Shown here piece after piece: positions 46,701-57,708 of a DNA stretch of 64,000 nucleotides; within the stretch, counting starts at the first letter, position 1; each line of letters starts with the position of its first letter. Origin of the DNA: Phoma sp. XZ068. Lineage: Eukaryota > Ascomycota > Dothideomycetes > Pleosporales > Didymellaceae. The stretch spans positions 744,001 to 808,000 of the forward strand of contig RBKR01000013.1 of the NCBI GenBank assembly GCA_004835665.1, written 5' to 3'. The notes beneath the pieces were generated by a model. That model ran no database searches and had not been told where the DNA came from. It saw only the letters and a program-made list of their open reading frames with translations. The translations under genes and the position numbers were made by a program.

Positions 46701-47167
46701 AATCGCATACCTTTTGGTTTGGATGGTGGCACATTACGCGCGTAAGGCGAACCAGCCTTACCCATCTCTGGGTTCCAAGGGTTGTTTCCACTGCCATCAT
46801 GTCTACGATACCGTGCCGTAGGCCCAGCCATAGTAGGTGTAGGATGTGGAAGATCGTGCCATAGCATGGAAATAAAGCCGTCCGAAACCTTTTCGCTCAG
46901 CCCACTGTTCAGAGGCAGTCCCTGCAGCATCTCAACGCCGTGTTCGAGCAAAAGATCCTTGTCGTCTAAAGGTTCGCCAGAAGCCAAGGTTGTGATTGCC
47001 TCAACCGCAAATTTGGCATTCTTAACACCAAGGTGCTTGAGGTCATCTGTGATGGCTGTCTTCTGAGCGGTCTTGATACCACTGGAAGCTTCAGCAGATC
47101 GGCCATCGCTGGCTTTGGTAGGCTTCTTCCTGATAGTGCCCAGCAATGATCGCAATTGGCCGGGCAT
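43745..47167 (-). CDS. ppo: Fatty-acid dioxygenase/P450 fusion (Ppo / linoleate diol synthase)
   Basis: 1106-residue haem dioxygenase-peroxidase fused to a P450 hydroperoxide isomerase. It converts oleic/linoleic acid to hydroxy or dihydroxy oxylipins (psi factors) that set the balance of sexual and asexual spores. Exons are 46711-47167, 46241-46661 and 43745-46187. Distal haem His at about 193 (VVIHECFQT); catalytic Tyr and proximal His in LYHWH at about 363-366. The P450 part has an N-x-x-Q pair in AGNITQQ, the residues known for isomerase activity in this family, ExxR in EGMR, and haem Cys about 996 (HFCFG). An intact Cys favours a diol synthase (PpoA-like) over a 10-dioxygenase. The C-terminus is Asn/Gly-rich. 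Confidence 0.94.
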
Positions 47168-48957
47168 TGTGAAAGACAGCACGCGTGGCCACGTGCAAGT
47201 GCGAAATGCAGATAGCAAAAAAGGAGTAAAGATAAAGTGTAGGTGGGGAGGGGATGGCTTCAAGGGAGAAACTCGGGGTCAAGAGCAAGCTATGAGGGAC
47301 AGGTACGGAGCAGCCAAAACAATGTCTCCTCACGGCAGGAGCGACGCACTGACCTGTTGATCACTTCAATGATGATCGTTAGCAAGAACGGTGCAGTGCT
47401 CTGGTCGGCGATTGTCGTACACGGTCTTACCCAGTCGACGCACATGGTATTGTGCCCGTGTTGGTATCGTGAGAGTGTTGTGGGATGCTCGTGTCCGAGC
47501 GTTAACAGTAGCAATGATGCAACTCTCATTGGGTGGCTGGCTGTGGAGTGCAGCTCCGTGATCTAGTGTTCGCTACCAGAAGCTACATTGGGACATGAAG
47601 CGATGCATGACCAAGTCTGATCAGTGGACAGTATACTCTTTCCGGCTGAAAGCTCCACTCGCGTGAGCGATCCCGGGCTCACCGATTGCTGTAGTGTGGC
47701 AGCAAATGCACAGCATAATACTGCATGGCGCGTGGAGCGAATGAGAAGAGCCTGCATCATCATCAGGTGCGGAGGCGCCCTGCAGAGAGCTGGCCGAAAT
47801 TGCCGTGGATACCATGCATGCGGACAGCCAACCCAAGAAGCTCAATGGTTAGACTGCGGGTAGACGGGCCATAGCGAAAGGCGCGCCGTGTTTACAGCCG
47901 GTAGTCTGACAGCTGTTTCGGGTTAGCAGTTCATGAACGCGTCGAACGTTCAGTAAGGGATCGGCATGCCGAGTCAGATTCGGTGAAAATGTTGGCGAGT
48001 AGAGGGCCAAAATCCGACTACACGGGTTGTGAAGCGAGCGTATGTAGCGCAGGAACAATCACTGCATGCTCCTTGTCCTCAGTTGCACTGCACACGCAAC
48101 GGCAACAAACAACCAGGGTTGGCCGTTCAGCTGGCGAGGCGTTGCACTGTACTTACCCCCAACCAGGGTTTGCAAGGTGAGAACTTTCGGACGCCGATAC
48201 GATCGGCTTTAACCGAGATACGGTACGGTGGTTACAGAATTGTTGGAACAGATTCGCGGAAGACAGTCGATCGATGCGGGCCGCTTCCTTCTGGTGGGGC
48301 GAAAGCAAGGGTTGTCGCCCGATTAGGAAGCAGCAACGCGTTGCTTTTCCTAACATCGCCGAACTCGACGATTTACCCATGGTCCGCATCATCGATCAGC
48401 AACGCTGCAGATGCAGAGTCCCACCTCGGGCCAATCGTGAGCGGGGCATTTATGACGATGCGCATTCTACTCCTCCTCGGTCACATCGTGAACTCTGCAT
48501 GCAGCAGTTCTCCACTTTCGATCTATGCTCGGTGTGCCCATGAAGAACGCTCATTGGAGCAACCGACCACTGTTGAGTGCGCTGGAACCGCTGCTCTCGA
48601 ATCAATGTGACGCAGATGGTTGTTTCCGCTGCTGTGTAGCACACCAATGCTTGTCGAAACAACACTACCGAACATGTGAAAACCTAAGAGATGGAAGCAT
48701 CCACAGGCTCGCAGCCTTTCGTAACGATTATGATCGTCCAGCACACGCATAGTGGCTGGTCAAGCATGGTGACAGAAAGTTAGCGGTGTACTAACCCTGA
48801 ATGGTAACAAACATTGCAGGTAGGATCATCGTGTTTGGCCATAGCTCCCTGCAAGAGAGGTCCTTGCCACTAAGCATCTACATGAGTTGTTCGGTAGGCC
48901 ATCGTTCCCTTGTCGATTATCTACTTTCCCTCTCATCGTGCTTGCCGATTCTACAAG
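47168..48957. promoter_or_regulatory. 1.8 kb divergent intergenic region, Ppo/DUF2235 genes
   Basis: Long region between two divergent start codons with no convincing gene. The longest open frame (48029-48610, 193 codons) has no domain-like composition. By size it could hold extensive regulation of both neighbours. Confidence 0.5.
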
Positions 48958-51175
48958 ATGGCGCAACAAGAAACAGAACAACAACACCTCCAAGGCTTAC
49001 AGTCGCGTGCTGTGTCGCGCTCCCAACACGACCGAATGGAGTCTGCAGCACCTATACAACGTCGAAGCCATGTCCGCAAGCAATTCGTTCTGTGCTTCGA
49101 CGGCACTGGCAATAAGTTCAGCGGCACCGACTCGGACTCCAATATCCTCAAGATATATCGTATGCTCGATCGCAATGGGGATGACCAGTTCCATTACTAC
49201 CAACCTGGTATCGGCACATACGTTGCGCAGGCTAACAGCGCTATGTCTCGGACTGGGCGCATTGACAGGTTCAAACACTGGTACGCAAAAGCGAAAGACA
49301 GCGCGGTCGGCACTTCATTTGACCTGCACGTCATGGCTGGCTACCGAGTAAGTTGAACCTGCGAAACCTCAGTTAAGAGACTGTTTCATCACACGAGGCT
49401 CAAGCAGCTCTGATATCATTCATCGTCGTAACAATTCGGGCTGATCAATCATGTAGTTCTTGATGAGATACTACACCCCTGGAGATGACATCTATTTCTT
49501 TGGCTTCTCTCGAGGTGCATACACGGCTCGGTTCTTGGCAGAGATGCTTGACCACGTTGGTTTACTTTCGGTAAGTTACTAGTGTGTATGGCACAGTTGC
49601 TGTCACTGACACACACAGGCTGGAAACGAGGAGATGTGCCATTTTGCCTGGAAGTAAGCGAGCTCTCTACCTTTCGAAGTCTTCGAGCTGACTGAAAATG
49701 CAGAACCTTCCAAAAGTGGCAGTGCCGGTTGGAAGGTAACGACGAAGAGAAGAAAGAGAAGAAAAAGCTTCTCGAGTTCATGTGCGCATTCAGAGAGACT
49801 TTTAGTCGCCCAGTGCGCGCTATCCGCTTTCTCGGCCTCTTTGATACAGTCAACAGTGTACCACACTTTGAGAACGCATGGATGCAACGGAGCAGATTCC
49901 CATATACTGCAAGAAGTTCGGCACGCGTTATACGACATGCTGTATCAATTGACGAGCGACGCGCAAAATTCCGCCAGGACCTCATCTCTCAGGCGAAGCC
50001 TAACCATGCTATGCTCTACAAACGTCATCATCGGAAGCATCATTTGAAGAATTTCATTAATAGCGATGAGAACGATGACGAGGAACATTGCCAAACTGAG
50101 AAAGATACCGATCAGCCTCGGGGGCGCCGCGATACTCTTGCGCCTCCTGATAACTTCAGAAATCCCCACGAGACTTCGGGAGTACGTAGTTTGAGTCCGA
50201 ACTACTCGTGTAGCAACGTGTCGGTGCAATCGACTGATCCCATTCATACACAGGATTCATGGGATGAGGATGAAGGTGAACAGGATATCCAGGAGGTCTG
50301 GTTCCCGGGCTGTCATGCTGTAAGTCTGCTCCTACAATATTCGAATGCCATGGATTGACAATATGTAGGACATCGGCGGAGGTTGGCCTTTAGACTCAGG
50401 CCATGACGCTGCATTGAGCCATGTGCCGCTCGTGTGGATGGTCCGTGAGGCCCAAAAGGCCGGCTTGGAGTTTGACGAGGATAAACTGGAGGCCTTGAAC
50501 TGCTGCCACGAAGATCGCACATTCGGCGGCCCACGGCGCCAAACGATTGTACCCATCATCGCCGTCGACCCGGGTTCGCCAACTCCTGAGAATGGTCAGT
50601 TGAACGGAAACGATGGTACAAATGGCACAGCCGACAGTGTTGTCGACGACAAGCACACCTTGGCTCACCATCATACCCATCCAGACACCAGCTTCCATAA
50701 AAAACTCCACTACGCCGCAACACAAGGTCGCATGCACGATGTACTCCAGTTCAACAATGGTGCCGGAACAATGGGCGTTGTCTCATGGAATATCATGGAA
50801 TATCTACCCTTCCGTCGTATGGATCTCTGCGAAGATGGATCCTGGAGAGCGATCAGATGGCCACTCCCCAAGGGTGAGACGCGCGATATTCCAGCCAACG
50901 CTATGATTCACTCCAGTGTAATCAAGCGCATGCTTTCAGACCCTGAATATAGACCTGGAAACCTTATCGTTGGCGGTGGAGGTCGGGGTGTGAGAAAGGC
51001 CCCAGAAGAGCTGGGTATTGGCAAGTGGGTGTGCTGCGGTGAGGAGGGACATCCCGTTGGTGAGTGCTTTGTCAGGAAGGAGAAGCCGGTCAAGAGAGAT
51101 ACAGAGAAGAGCTCGCATTCTAACGTTATGCCGAGTGGACCGCAAGGCAACTACTTTTCAGGGAGGAATGTTTAG
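48958..51175 (+). CDS. DUF2235 alpha/beta hydrolase, phospholipase-like
   Basis: 653-residue protein with the DUF2235 fold, the domain of bacterial type VI phospholipase effectors of the Tle1 class and of many uncharacterised fungal proteins. Exons are 48958-49347, 49457-49570, 49619-49653 (35 nt), 49704-50319 and 50369-51175. N-terminal FVLCFDGTGNK, nucleophile elbow GFSRGAYTAR with Ser about 148, acid in LGLFDTVNS, His in GCHADIGGGW. So a Ser-Asp-His triad looks complete. A charged, probably disordered insert lies between the Asp and His blocks (bases about 50040-50290). There is no signal peptide. Lipase activity is inferred from the fold; the substrate is unknown. Confidence 0.9.
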
Positions 51176-52018
51176 TGGTGTTGCGGTTAGGGATCGATGT
51201 ATGCTTGCGGACATTGTTTTATTCTTGGAGTGCTGGTCTTCAGGTACTATTACTACATCCCTCAACCTATTAATTGTCTATAAATCCACTAGTTCTTTCC
51301 AGGTGTCGATGATATGTCAACCGAAATGTGGACTCCCAACCGTGCTATCTTGGCCTTCGTATTGCTAGACCAACTAATAGAGACCTATACTCAAGATCAC
51401 AACGATCTATGCCGTATTTGAACAACCACGAACCCATATGGTAGAGTTTGAATGTTCTGTTGCGAGCGGTCGATGTACGTAAAGTCCATTACCTCTACGT
51501 GGCAATGCCATCGTTCTAGCGTCGCGTAGACTGATACTTGAATGTTCTTATGTCTGCTGTACGCTGGGCTTTTAGCAATTGCTTTACACGTACAACCTGC
51601 TCAAATCAGACTCTGACCTTGTAATTGCCAGCCGTCTCCTGCCAAAATATGGTGGATCTAATTAGAGGCCTTGTCTCCATACAGCATGCACGCGGTATTG
51701 GAAGTGAGTCAATTAGAACCTGGGGTAAACTGATACACACGCATGCAGCGATGTTTCATAGTGGATGAGTAGCCGGTGCCACTGCGCCATGCAGTCAAAG
51801 TGGCGCAACGCCTCCTGGAGAGGGCTTGCATGGTCAGGCGACTAATGAGACGCACATCAGCTTTGCAGTATTAATTGTACTGAATGCGTCCTTACCTGCG
51901 CCGGGAAACCTGCAGGGGGGGGGGGGCACAGAGAAAATCACCGCGATAGATTGTTTCGTTCTTCCAGTCTTTGTTGCCGTGTCCGGTCCCATACTACTCA
52001 TGTGCTGTACACGCTTCT
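51176..52018. other. Intergenic, convergent DUF2235/HET 3' flanks
   Basis: 843 bases without a gene between two convergent genes. A run of 12 G is at 51915-51926. Confidence 0.55.
51915..51926. repeat. G12 homopolymer
   Basis: Twelve consecutive G between convergent genes. It could be polymorphic or a sequencing-length uncertainty. Confidence 0.8.
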
Positions 52019-53920
52019 TCACTGCAGAATGAACAAACGAAGCGCCCCATCGACTGGCCGTTCAATTTTAGTTTCGGGGACAAACATCATACCAACGAAT
52101 CGGAAGAATTCCCCCTGTGGGCGCAGCACCACCGGGAGGTCAAACTGAATGAAAGAAGCCACGACGTCGCCCGGCTCAGCTGTAGCAGGACCGAGGCCTA
52201 TGGTGCCTTTGCCTGTCTTGATCAATTTCCGTTCTTTCCAGAAACGCTGCGGTGCCGTGAAATAGGTCCTGTCTAGATCTAAGCTGGACGTGGCACTATT
52301 TTGTAACGATGAGAGCATCTCTGCCACACGGGCAGTGGCAGGAACTGCACAGAGTATGCGCGCAAAGTAGGCCGCGCTGAGTGATCTCCAGTCGGCAGAA
52401 GTCGATATATCCCACTGGTTCGAACACCCTAGGGTCTGAAGGAAGAGCCTTTCACTTATTTCATATTCGTGCTCTGGGACGCTGCCGCGGGTTGACCGGA
52501 TATTATCCCACCAGAAGTCAGCAATCGCTTCGAGGCTCAGGCCTATGGTTTCTGTATCCAATCGTGATCCTACTGTGCTGATGGAATCAGTGTCGTACCA
52601 GCCTCTGATCAACAGCGTTCTCGTCTTGATATGCGTCTTGTCGCACCATGAAAGGTGGTCTGAGAATCTTTTTGTCTCAAAAGGTTGATATCCAAATGAG
52701 GAGCTCCAGTCAGGAATCCAAGAAGGTCGTTCAATGCTGCGCAAGTCCGGTGTAGAACTATGGCAGACCTGAGCCAGCAACTGACCAGCGTACATACAGT
52801 CCACAAACACAGACGCAAAATCGAAGAATAGCAGGTCGAGGGGTAGTGTATAGTCTGGCTTAATGCGTCCAAGCCGCGACCGGAGCGACTCGAGGGTTCT
52901 GGAGGATACTTGTGTTCTGGTCTCAGCAAACGGCAAGCCAAGTATCGCGTAAACCCGGTCATGCTCGTCTGCACAGCGCAGCCCACGCGTAGCTGTCAGG
53001 ATGCTACGAATTGTGAAGGTGGCTTTGCGATGGGCGGTTCGAAGCACAGCCCATGGTATGTGATCACAGCTGGAACTCTGCGTCAGGTACGTTAAGGGGG
53101 ATCGAAGGAAGGCGTAATCTATATATTCCTTCCCCCACATGAATAGAGCTGACTGCGACAATAGTAACTCTTGGACAACCCAGAGGCGTGAGAAGTATTC
53201 GCAGCGAAGGATTTCTCTTACTGCATCTTTCAGAGTCTGATAGCCTTGGGGAGTCGATGTTTGAGCTGGGTTTCGAGCCATGCCAAATATTGCCTTTGCT
53301 CTTGATTCCGTATCCGGTCCTAACCACACCAGAACGCGAGAAGCAGTTGAGTAAATTCGAGCCATGAGTTTCACTTGATGGCCGCGCTCTACAACATCTC
53401 CCTGGTTGATGCAAACCGCATCGGCCCATACACACCGGCGGAAACCAGCCAAACGGATGCGTCGCAGAGCTCGCTCAAGATTGGCAGTTATGCAGATGAT
53501 GCCTTTCGGAGTCGAAATCGTGCGATCACACGTAGAACTCCCCCAAACATAGGATAGAGCTTCAAATCCGCTATTCAGGGCAGCCTCGTCATTTTCGGAA
53601 TCCAAGTCGGCGCCCCAAGCCTGCCACGGAGATTTGCCAGGCTGGATTTCGTGGCCACGCCATGTGTTGTAGAAGAGCCTACCTCGTAGGGGTTCGTCAC
53701 CGACGCCTGGTTCAAGCAACAGTACTCGTATCGTGTCAGCCGTGGCAAGGGTCTCATATCTATAAGTCTGCTCGCTGGATGAATATTGCAATCCTTCCGT
53801 ACGCTGTTCCTGACGTTCGTGATTCATGGTATTCGAACCTAAGATCCCGATCCTTGCTAGATAGATTCGAGCGCGGGACAAGTAGTACTGCCTGTTCGAG
53901 GCGCATGGCGTGTGGTGCAT
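52019..53920 (-). CDS. HET-domain (heterokaryon incompatibility) protein
   Basis: 633-residue single-exon protein with an N-terminal HET domain, a class that triggers cell death when incompatible fungal individuals fuse. HET hallmarks are in order: FEALSYVWGS, CVWADAVCINQ, YFSRLWVVQELLLS. A further conserved stretch is DEHDRVYAILGLP, and the C-terminal part is the usual variable region with no recognised repeats. The first ATG is at 53920. An internal ATG at 53827 (MNHERQEQ) gives 602 residues and may be the true start, since the first 31 residues are unlike the family. It is convergent with the DUF2235 gene. Confidence 0.93.
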   Translation of the reverse strand: MHHTPCASNRQYYLSRARIYLARIGILGSNTMNHERQEQRTEGLQYSSSEQTYRYETLATADTIRVLLLEPGVGDEPLRGRLFYNTWRGHEIQPGKSPWQAWGADLDSENDEAALNSGFEALSYVWGSSTCDRTISTPKGIICITANLERALRRIRLAGFRRCVWADAVCINQGDVVERGHQVKLMARIYSTASRVLVWLGPDTESRAKAIFGMARNPAQTSTPQGYQTLKDAVREILRCEYFSRLWVVQELLLSQSALFMWGKEYIDYAFLRSPLTYLTQSSSCDHIPWAVLRTAHRKATFTIRSILTATRGLRCADEHDRVYAILGLPFAETRTQVSSRTLESLRSRLGRIKPDYTLPLDLLFFDFASVFVDCMYAGQLLAQVCHSSTPDLRSIERPSWIPDWSSSFGYQPFETKRFSDHLSWCDKTHIKTRTLLIRGWYDTDSISTVGSRLDTETIGLSLEAIADFWWDNIRSTRGSVPEHEYEISERLFLQTLGCSNQWDISTSADWRSLSAAYFARILCAVPATARVAEMLSSLQNSATSSLDLDRTYFTAPQRFWKERKLIKTGKGTIGLGPATAEPGDVVASFIQFDLPVVLRPQGEFFRFVGMMFVPETKIERPVDGALRLFILQ

Positions 53921-54372
53921 CAGAGAGCGAGGGTGAAGAGGTGAGTGGCTAGCTGATCTTGATCACAAGCCGCTGTTCTGCAGCACCCTGTTTGTGGCGT
54001 GCCGGTGGTCGTATGATTGGACAGGCGATGGGTGCATTAAGCGCAAACGCCCTGCTCGTGGTCAGCATCCTGCACCCTGCACTATGAAGCGTACGTACAG
54101 ATGGCATCCGAGATTTGGGTTGGTACTAAGGCGCCACCAATCTTGAATGGTTATGAAGGCAGAGGTTACTACCCTGACTGGAAGGAGCGCTGGCAGGAAC
54201 AATTGGAAGTAGCAGCGATAGTATCATATCATATCATTGCGTAAAATATTGCGCGGATTCAGAGCTCAACGCGCCTCTCTATCTAACGAACGTCTACATG
54301 CACCCGCATCAAATGCTCAGTCGCTAAATGCTGCAAACCAACAACAAAAGAGATCAAAGAAAGTTGAGAAGA
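53921..54372. other. Intergenic, HET promoter and IZH3 3' flank
   Basis: 452 bases with no gene seen. Confidence 0.55.
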
Positions 54373-55932
54373 CTAATAGACTGAGCAGCTGACCTGCGCT
54401 CTAGTCAAGGCAGAAGTGAACATAGCCTGCATAGCCATGTAGTGGAAGATGATACCTCCCAAGACAGCGACGTGCCAGATGTTGTGACTGCAGCCAAAGT
54501 AGTCGAAGAAGCCGGGGAACCAGCGCTCAGGGCACTTGCTTGCGTACAACACAGCGCCCGTGATGTAAACGATAAGACTCTTGGTGATGGGCGCATAGAA
54601 GTACAGCGCCCACTGAGGGCCACGGGTCCACGAGAGCTGGAAGAAGGGAATAAAGCCCGTCAAAGCGAGAGAACAGTAGAAAGCAACGCGCAACCAGGCC
54701 ATATCAGCGCGGTTAAACGTTGGCTGCCAGGGAAGAATGACACCACCAACACCAAGAGCAGCAGTGAGGCTCATGTACGACCAGCGCGAGACAGGCTCGC
54801 AGTAGAAAGCAGCGTACTCAGTAGTGAGGATAGAGGCAGCAACCAGAAGCGAAATGCCGGTGTAGTCGACGCAAGCAAAACGCTCGAGCAGCGTTTGTTC
54901 CGAGATACTGCTCATAGTATGCCAAATGGTCGAACAAGCAAGGCACTTGCATGCCGCAAAGAAAAACACGCCGGCAATGAAGATATCGGCCTTGGTCGAA
55001 TGGCTCCAGTTGACACTGGATGGGTAGAAGTAGAAGGCCAAAGCAAGGACCATGATGAAACCCAAAAGGTGAGACCAAATGTTGACAAGCTCGTTGTGGA
55101 AACCGAAGACGGAGCGCACGCAAGCCCACTTGCCCTCTGAGAAGCGGTAACCTTTCAGGATGTGAGGGTTGATTCTCCAGGGCTCGGGTAGATCGTCGTA
55201 GTGGATCAGGCCGTGCTCCTTTGCGCGAGCCAGCGCACGTTGTACACCATGTTCGATTGTGGTTTCAACAGTCTCACGAGCTCGGCGAGCCTTGTCGAGA
55301 CCACTGTCGACCACACCCTTGGCAGCTTCGATACCTTCATCCATTTTTCTTCGCCCGCTTTCATACATCTCGTGGGCGTATGAGCCAATGGTGGCGTCTT
55401 TCAGAGCATATGCGCGTGTCTCAAATTCCGTCAAATACAAATCCATTAGTTGGATTCCTTCCAAGACCTTCTCGCCCAATGTCTCTTGAGACTCCAGCGC
55501 TTCTTTGTATCGCTCCTCGAGTGTCTCGACAAAGACTGAGGCTTGTCGGCGTCCAGCCTCGAGTGCGCCGTCCGAGATCTTTGAGCATGATTCGCGCACA
55601 GCGAGGAGAGTGGTGTATGCATACTCAACGCCTGCGTCGTACTTGAGGTGGCCATAGTCTTCGAGGAAGTCCAGTCTGCAATTGAGGTCGGCCAGGAAAT
55701 TGCGAAGCTGTGATCAATGTTAGCTATAGCAGTATCGTTCACGTGAAGAGCTTCCTACCATCAAGTGGAAATTTTCCGCTTCCTGGACACAAGGTCTGGT
55801 ATGCCATGAGTGACGTCGCTGGCGTTGCTCCTCAAAGGTGCCATACGCAGGACGGCGCAAGCGCTGAATTGGTTCCTCTTGCGAAGTCATAACGGCGGTG
55901 CTCACACCGGTGGTGGACATGGAGCGCGGCAT
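54373..55932 (-). CDS. IZH3: Izh3-like PAQR membrane protein (adiponectin receptor/hemolysin III family)
   Basis: 502-residue seven-transmembrane protein of the Izh/PAQR family, in yeast linked to zinc and membrane lipid homeostasis. Exons are 55759-55932 and 54373-55707. A long N-terminal helical/coiled-coil region precedes the membrane part, as in Izh3 and unlike the shorter Izh1/2/4. PAQR motifs: HNELVNIWSHLLGF, STIWHTMSS, CVDYTGISLL and HNIWHVAVLGG with IIFHYMAM, giving the metal-binding His set. Start: ATG at 55932 or 55920, four codons apart. I used the first. The splice restores ENFHLM joined to LRNFLADL. Confidence 0.93.
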
Positions 55933-57708
55933 GAGGGGCAACGAATTGATATATACAGGGGCGCGGGGCTGATTGAGGCGTGGCGAAACCGCGGTTGCTG
56001 AGGGGCCCAGACGACAACGGTCCCAGATCAGGAAGGTCTGAGAATCGGCGGCGTGACGAGACGTCTGGCTGACCTTTGCATGTGCACGCAAAGAGGCTCT
56101 CTGGCTGGGTGGCTTGCGGTCAAGGAGTGACTTTGGGACCTCTGGGCTAAGGACTGGTGGGTCGTGTTCTCCGCGAATAGGTGGAGTGGAGTGCGCGGCG
56201 TGGATGGCGAGCCGAGAGCGGAGTGGACAACAGCTGGTTGCAGAGAATTACGAAACTATGTACAGAAGAACGACCGAGAGTTAACGGCGCTGTGGGCGGC
56301 AGAATGCCCATTGAAGTGTGAAAGAAGGCGGGAGCGTGGAAGCGACGGCGCCTCTGGCGTGTTGGCGCTCGTCATCTAAATTTCTCATCCGAGGCTGGAT
56401 CCTGGATCGAGGACGGGTCTGTTGTCGGTGCTTCCCGGACCCTGCATATCCTGGCACTCGTCAGGCACAGAACATCCGTTCACGGTAGGGCTGAAGGCTG
56501 GCAACTGACAGCACCTAGACACATATTTTATCCTGCCCGTGGCTACACATCACTTGCACGAAGTAGCTGTCCTCTATAGCATTGTCGAGTTCGACAAAGC
56601 GCAGGGGACGGAGCATGGCTGGAAAGAGCGGCTTGCACAGCTTGGCACTTTCTTCATTCGACTTGGTGCCCTTGCCCACTTTCAACACATGGCCAGCAGC
56701 ATCCATCACGGTTCCGCCAGCACATCGTTTGCTTGCATTTTCTTTGTCATTGGCAACGGCTGTTCATTGATGTTATCACGTTCTCGCACTGCATTTCACT
56801 CTGTTGCACGTGTCGTTTATTCGTTCCTTTGCGTTCTCAAGGCTAGCCAACGAAGTGGCTGGTCGGGTAATGCCTATGACGGACTTGCTCAATTTACCAC
56901 GCTGCGTCATTTTAACCGACCCTGCTGTTGCTGTACTGCGAAGTAATGAGCATTGTTCGAGGTAGAACTGGCATTCCTAGTAGCACTTGACTAACACTTT
57001 GCTGCGTAGGTGCGCGCGCTGCTGTTGGATTGCACTCGTCGTCATCCTTTCTCATCACAACACTTCATACTTTCTTGACCTTGCTCTGTGCAACACGTAC
57101 ACTACATGCGCCTAGCACTCGGCTTGCAATCGCACTTGGTATCATCGGCTGCGTCTGCGAAAGCGCGTGTTGGTTGAGAGCTTCAGCTGGAGCCTTGAAC
57201 ATCACAGCTCCTCAGCCTCCCTCAACCCGTTATCAAACATGACTCTCACCGGACGATTTGTACGGGATCCCTTGTCAAAGCCTAAACACTCCCAAATGCC
57301 ATCAGCAAGAGCCTCTCCCCTCACGCGTGGCCAATCATTGTTGCGCCGTCCGCGTCATGTGTGCTACACCTTAGTGCAGCTTATCCTATGTCACACTTCG
57401 CACTGCAGCCCGGACCCAGCGAGTACGGCTGCCAGGCAGCGCCACGATCTTTGCCGAGCATGCAGTTTGGTCTTCATTTCCCCAGCAGTTCCTTCGGTGC
57501 ATGCAGCTTCGTTGCCTCCTCGGCCATCGGCCAATCATCGCCACCCTGATCTACGCTTGTGAAGTCCCGGTCAGCGAAGCCCTGCATACCTTAAACGTGA
57601 CATGACCTCAGGATACGAAGATCGCATTTTCACGAACTGTTCGGCAATTTTTGACATCTCCACATAACATTTTTCGACCCAGACTTTATGCCTCGATATT
57701 AACGAAAT
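55933..57708. other. Gene-free intergenic region
   Basis: 1.8 kb between two divergent genes. Open frames are under 135 codons and none looks coding. It presumably contains both promoters. Confidence 0.5.

Noticed and set aside
48029..48610. 193-codon open frame between the Ppo and DUF2235 genes
   Set aside because: No domain-like or membrane pattern, many Cys/Arg/Ser of mixed order, and no splice or context support. Likely chance within a promoter region.
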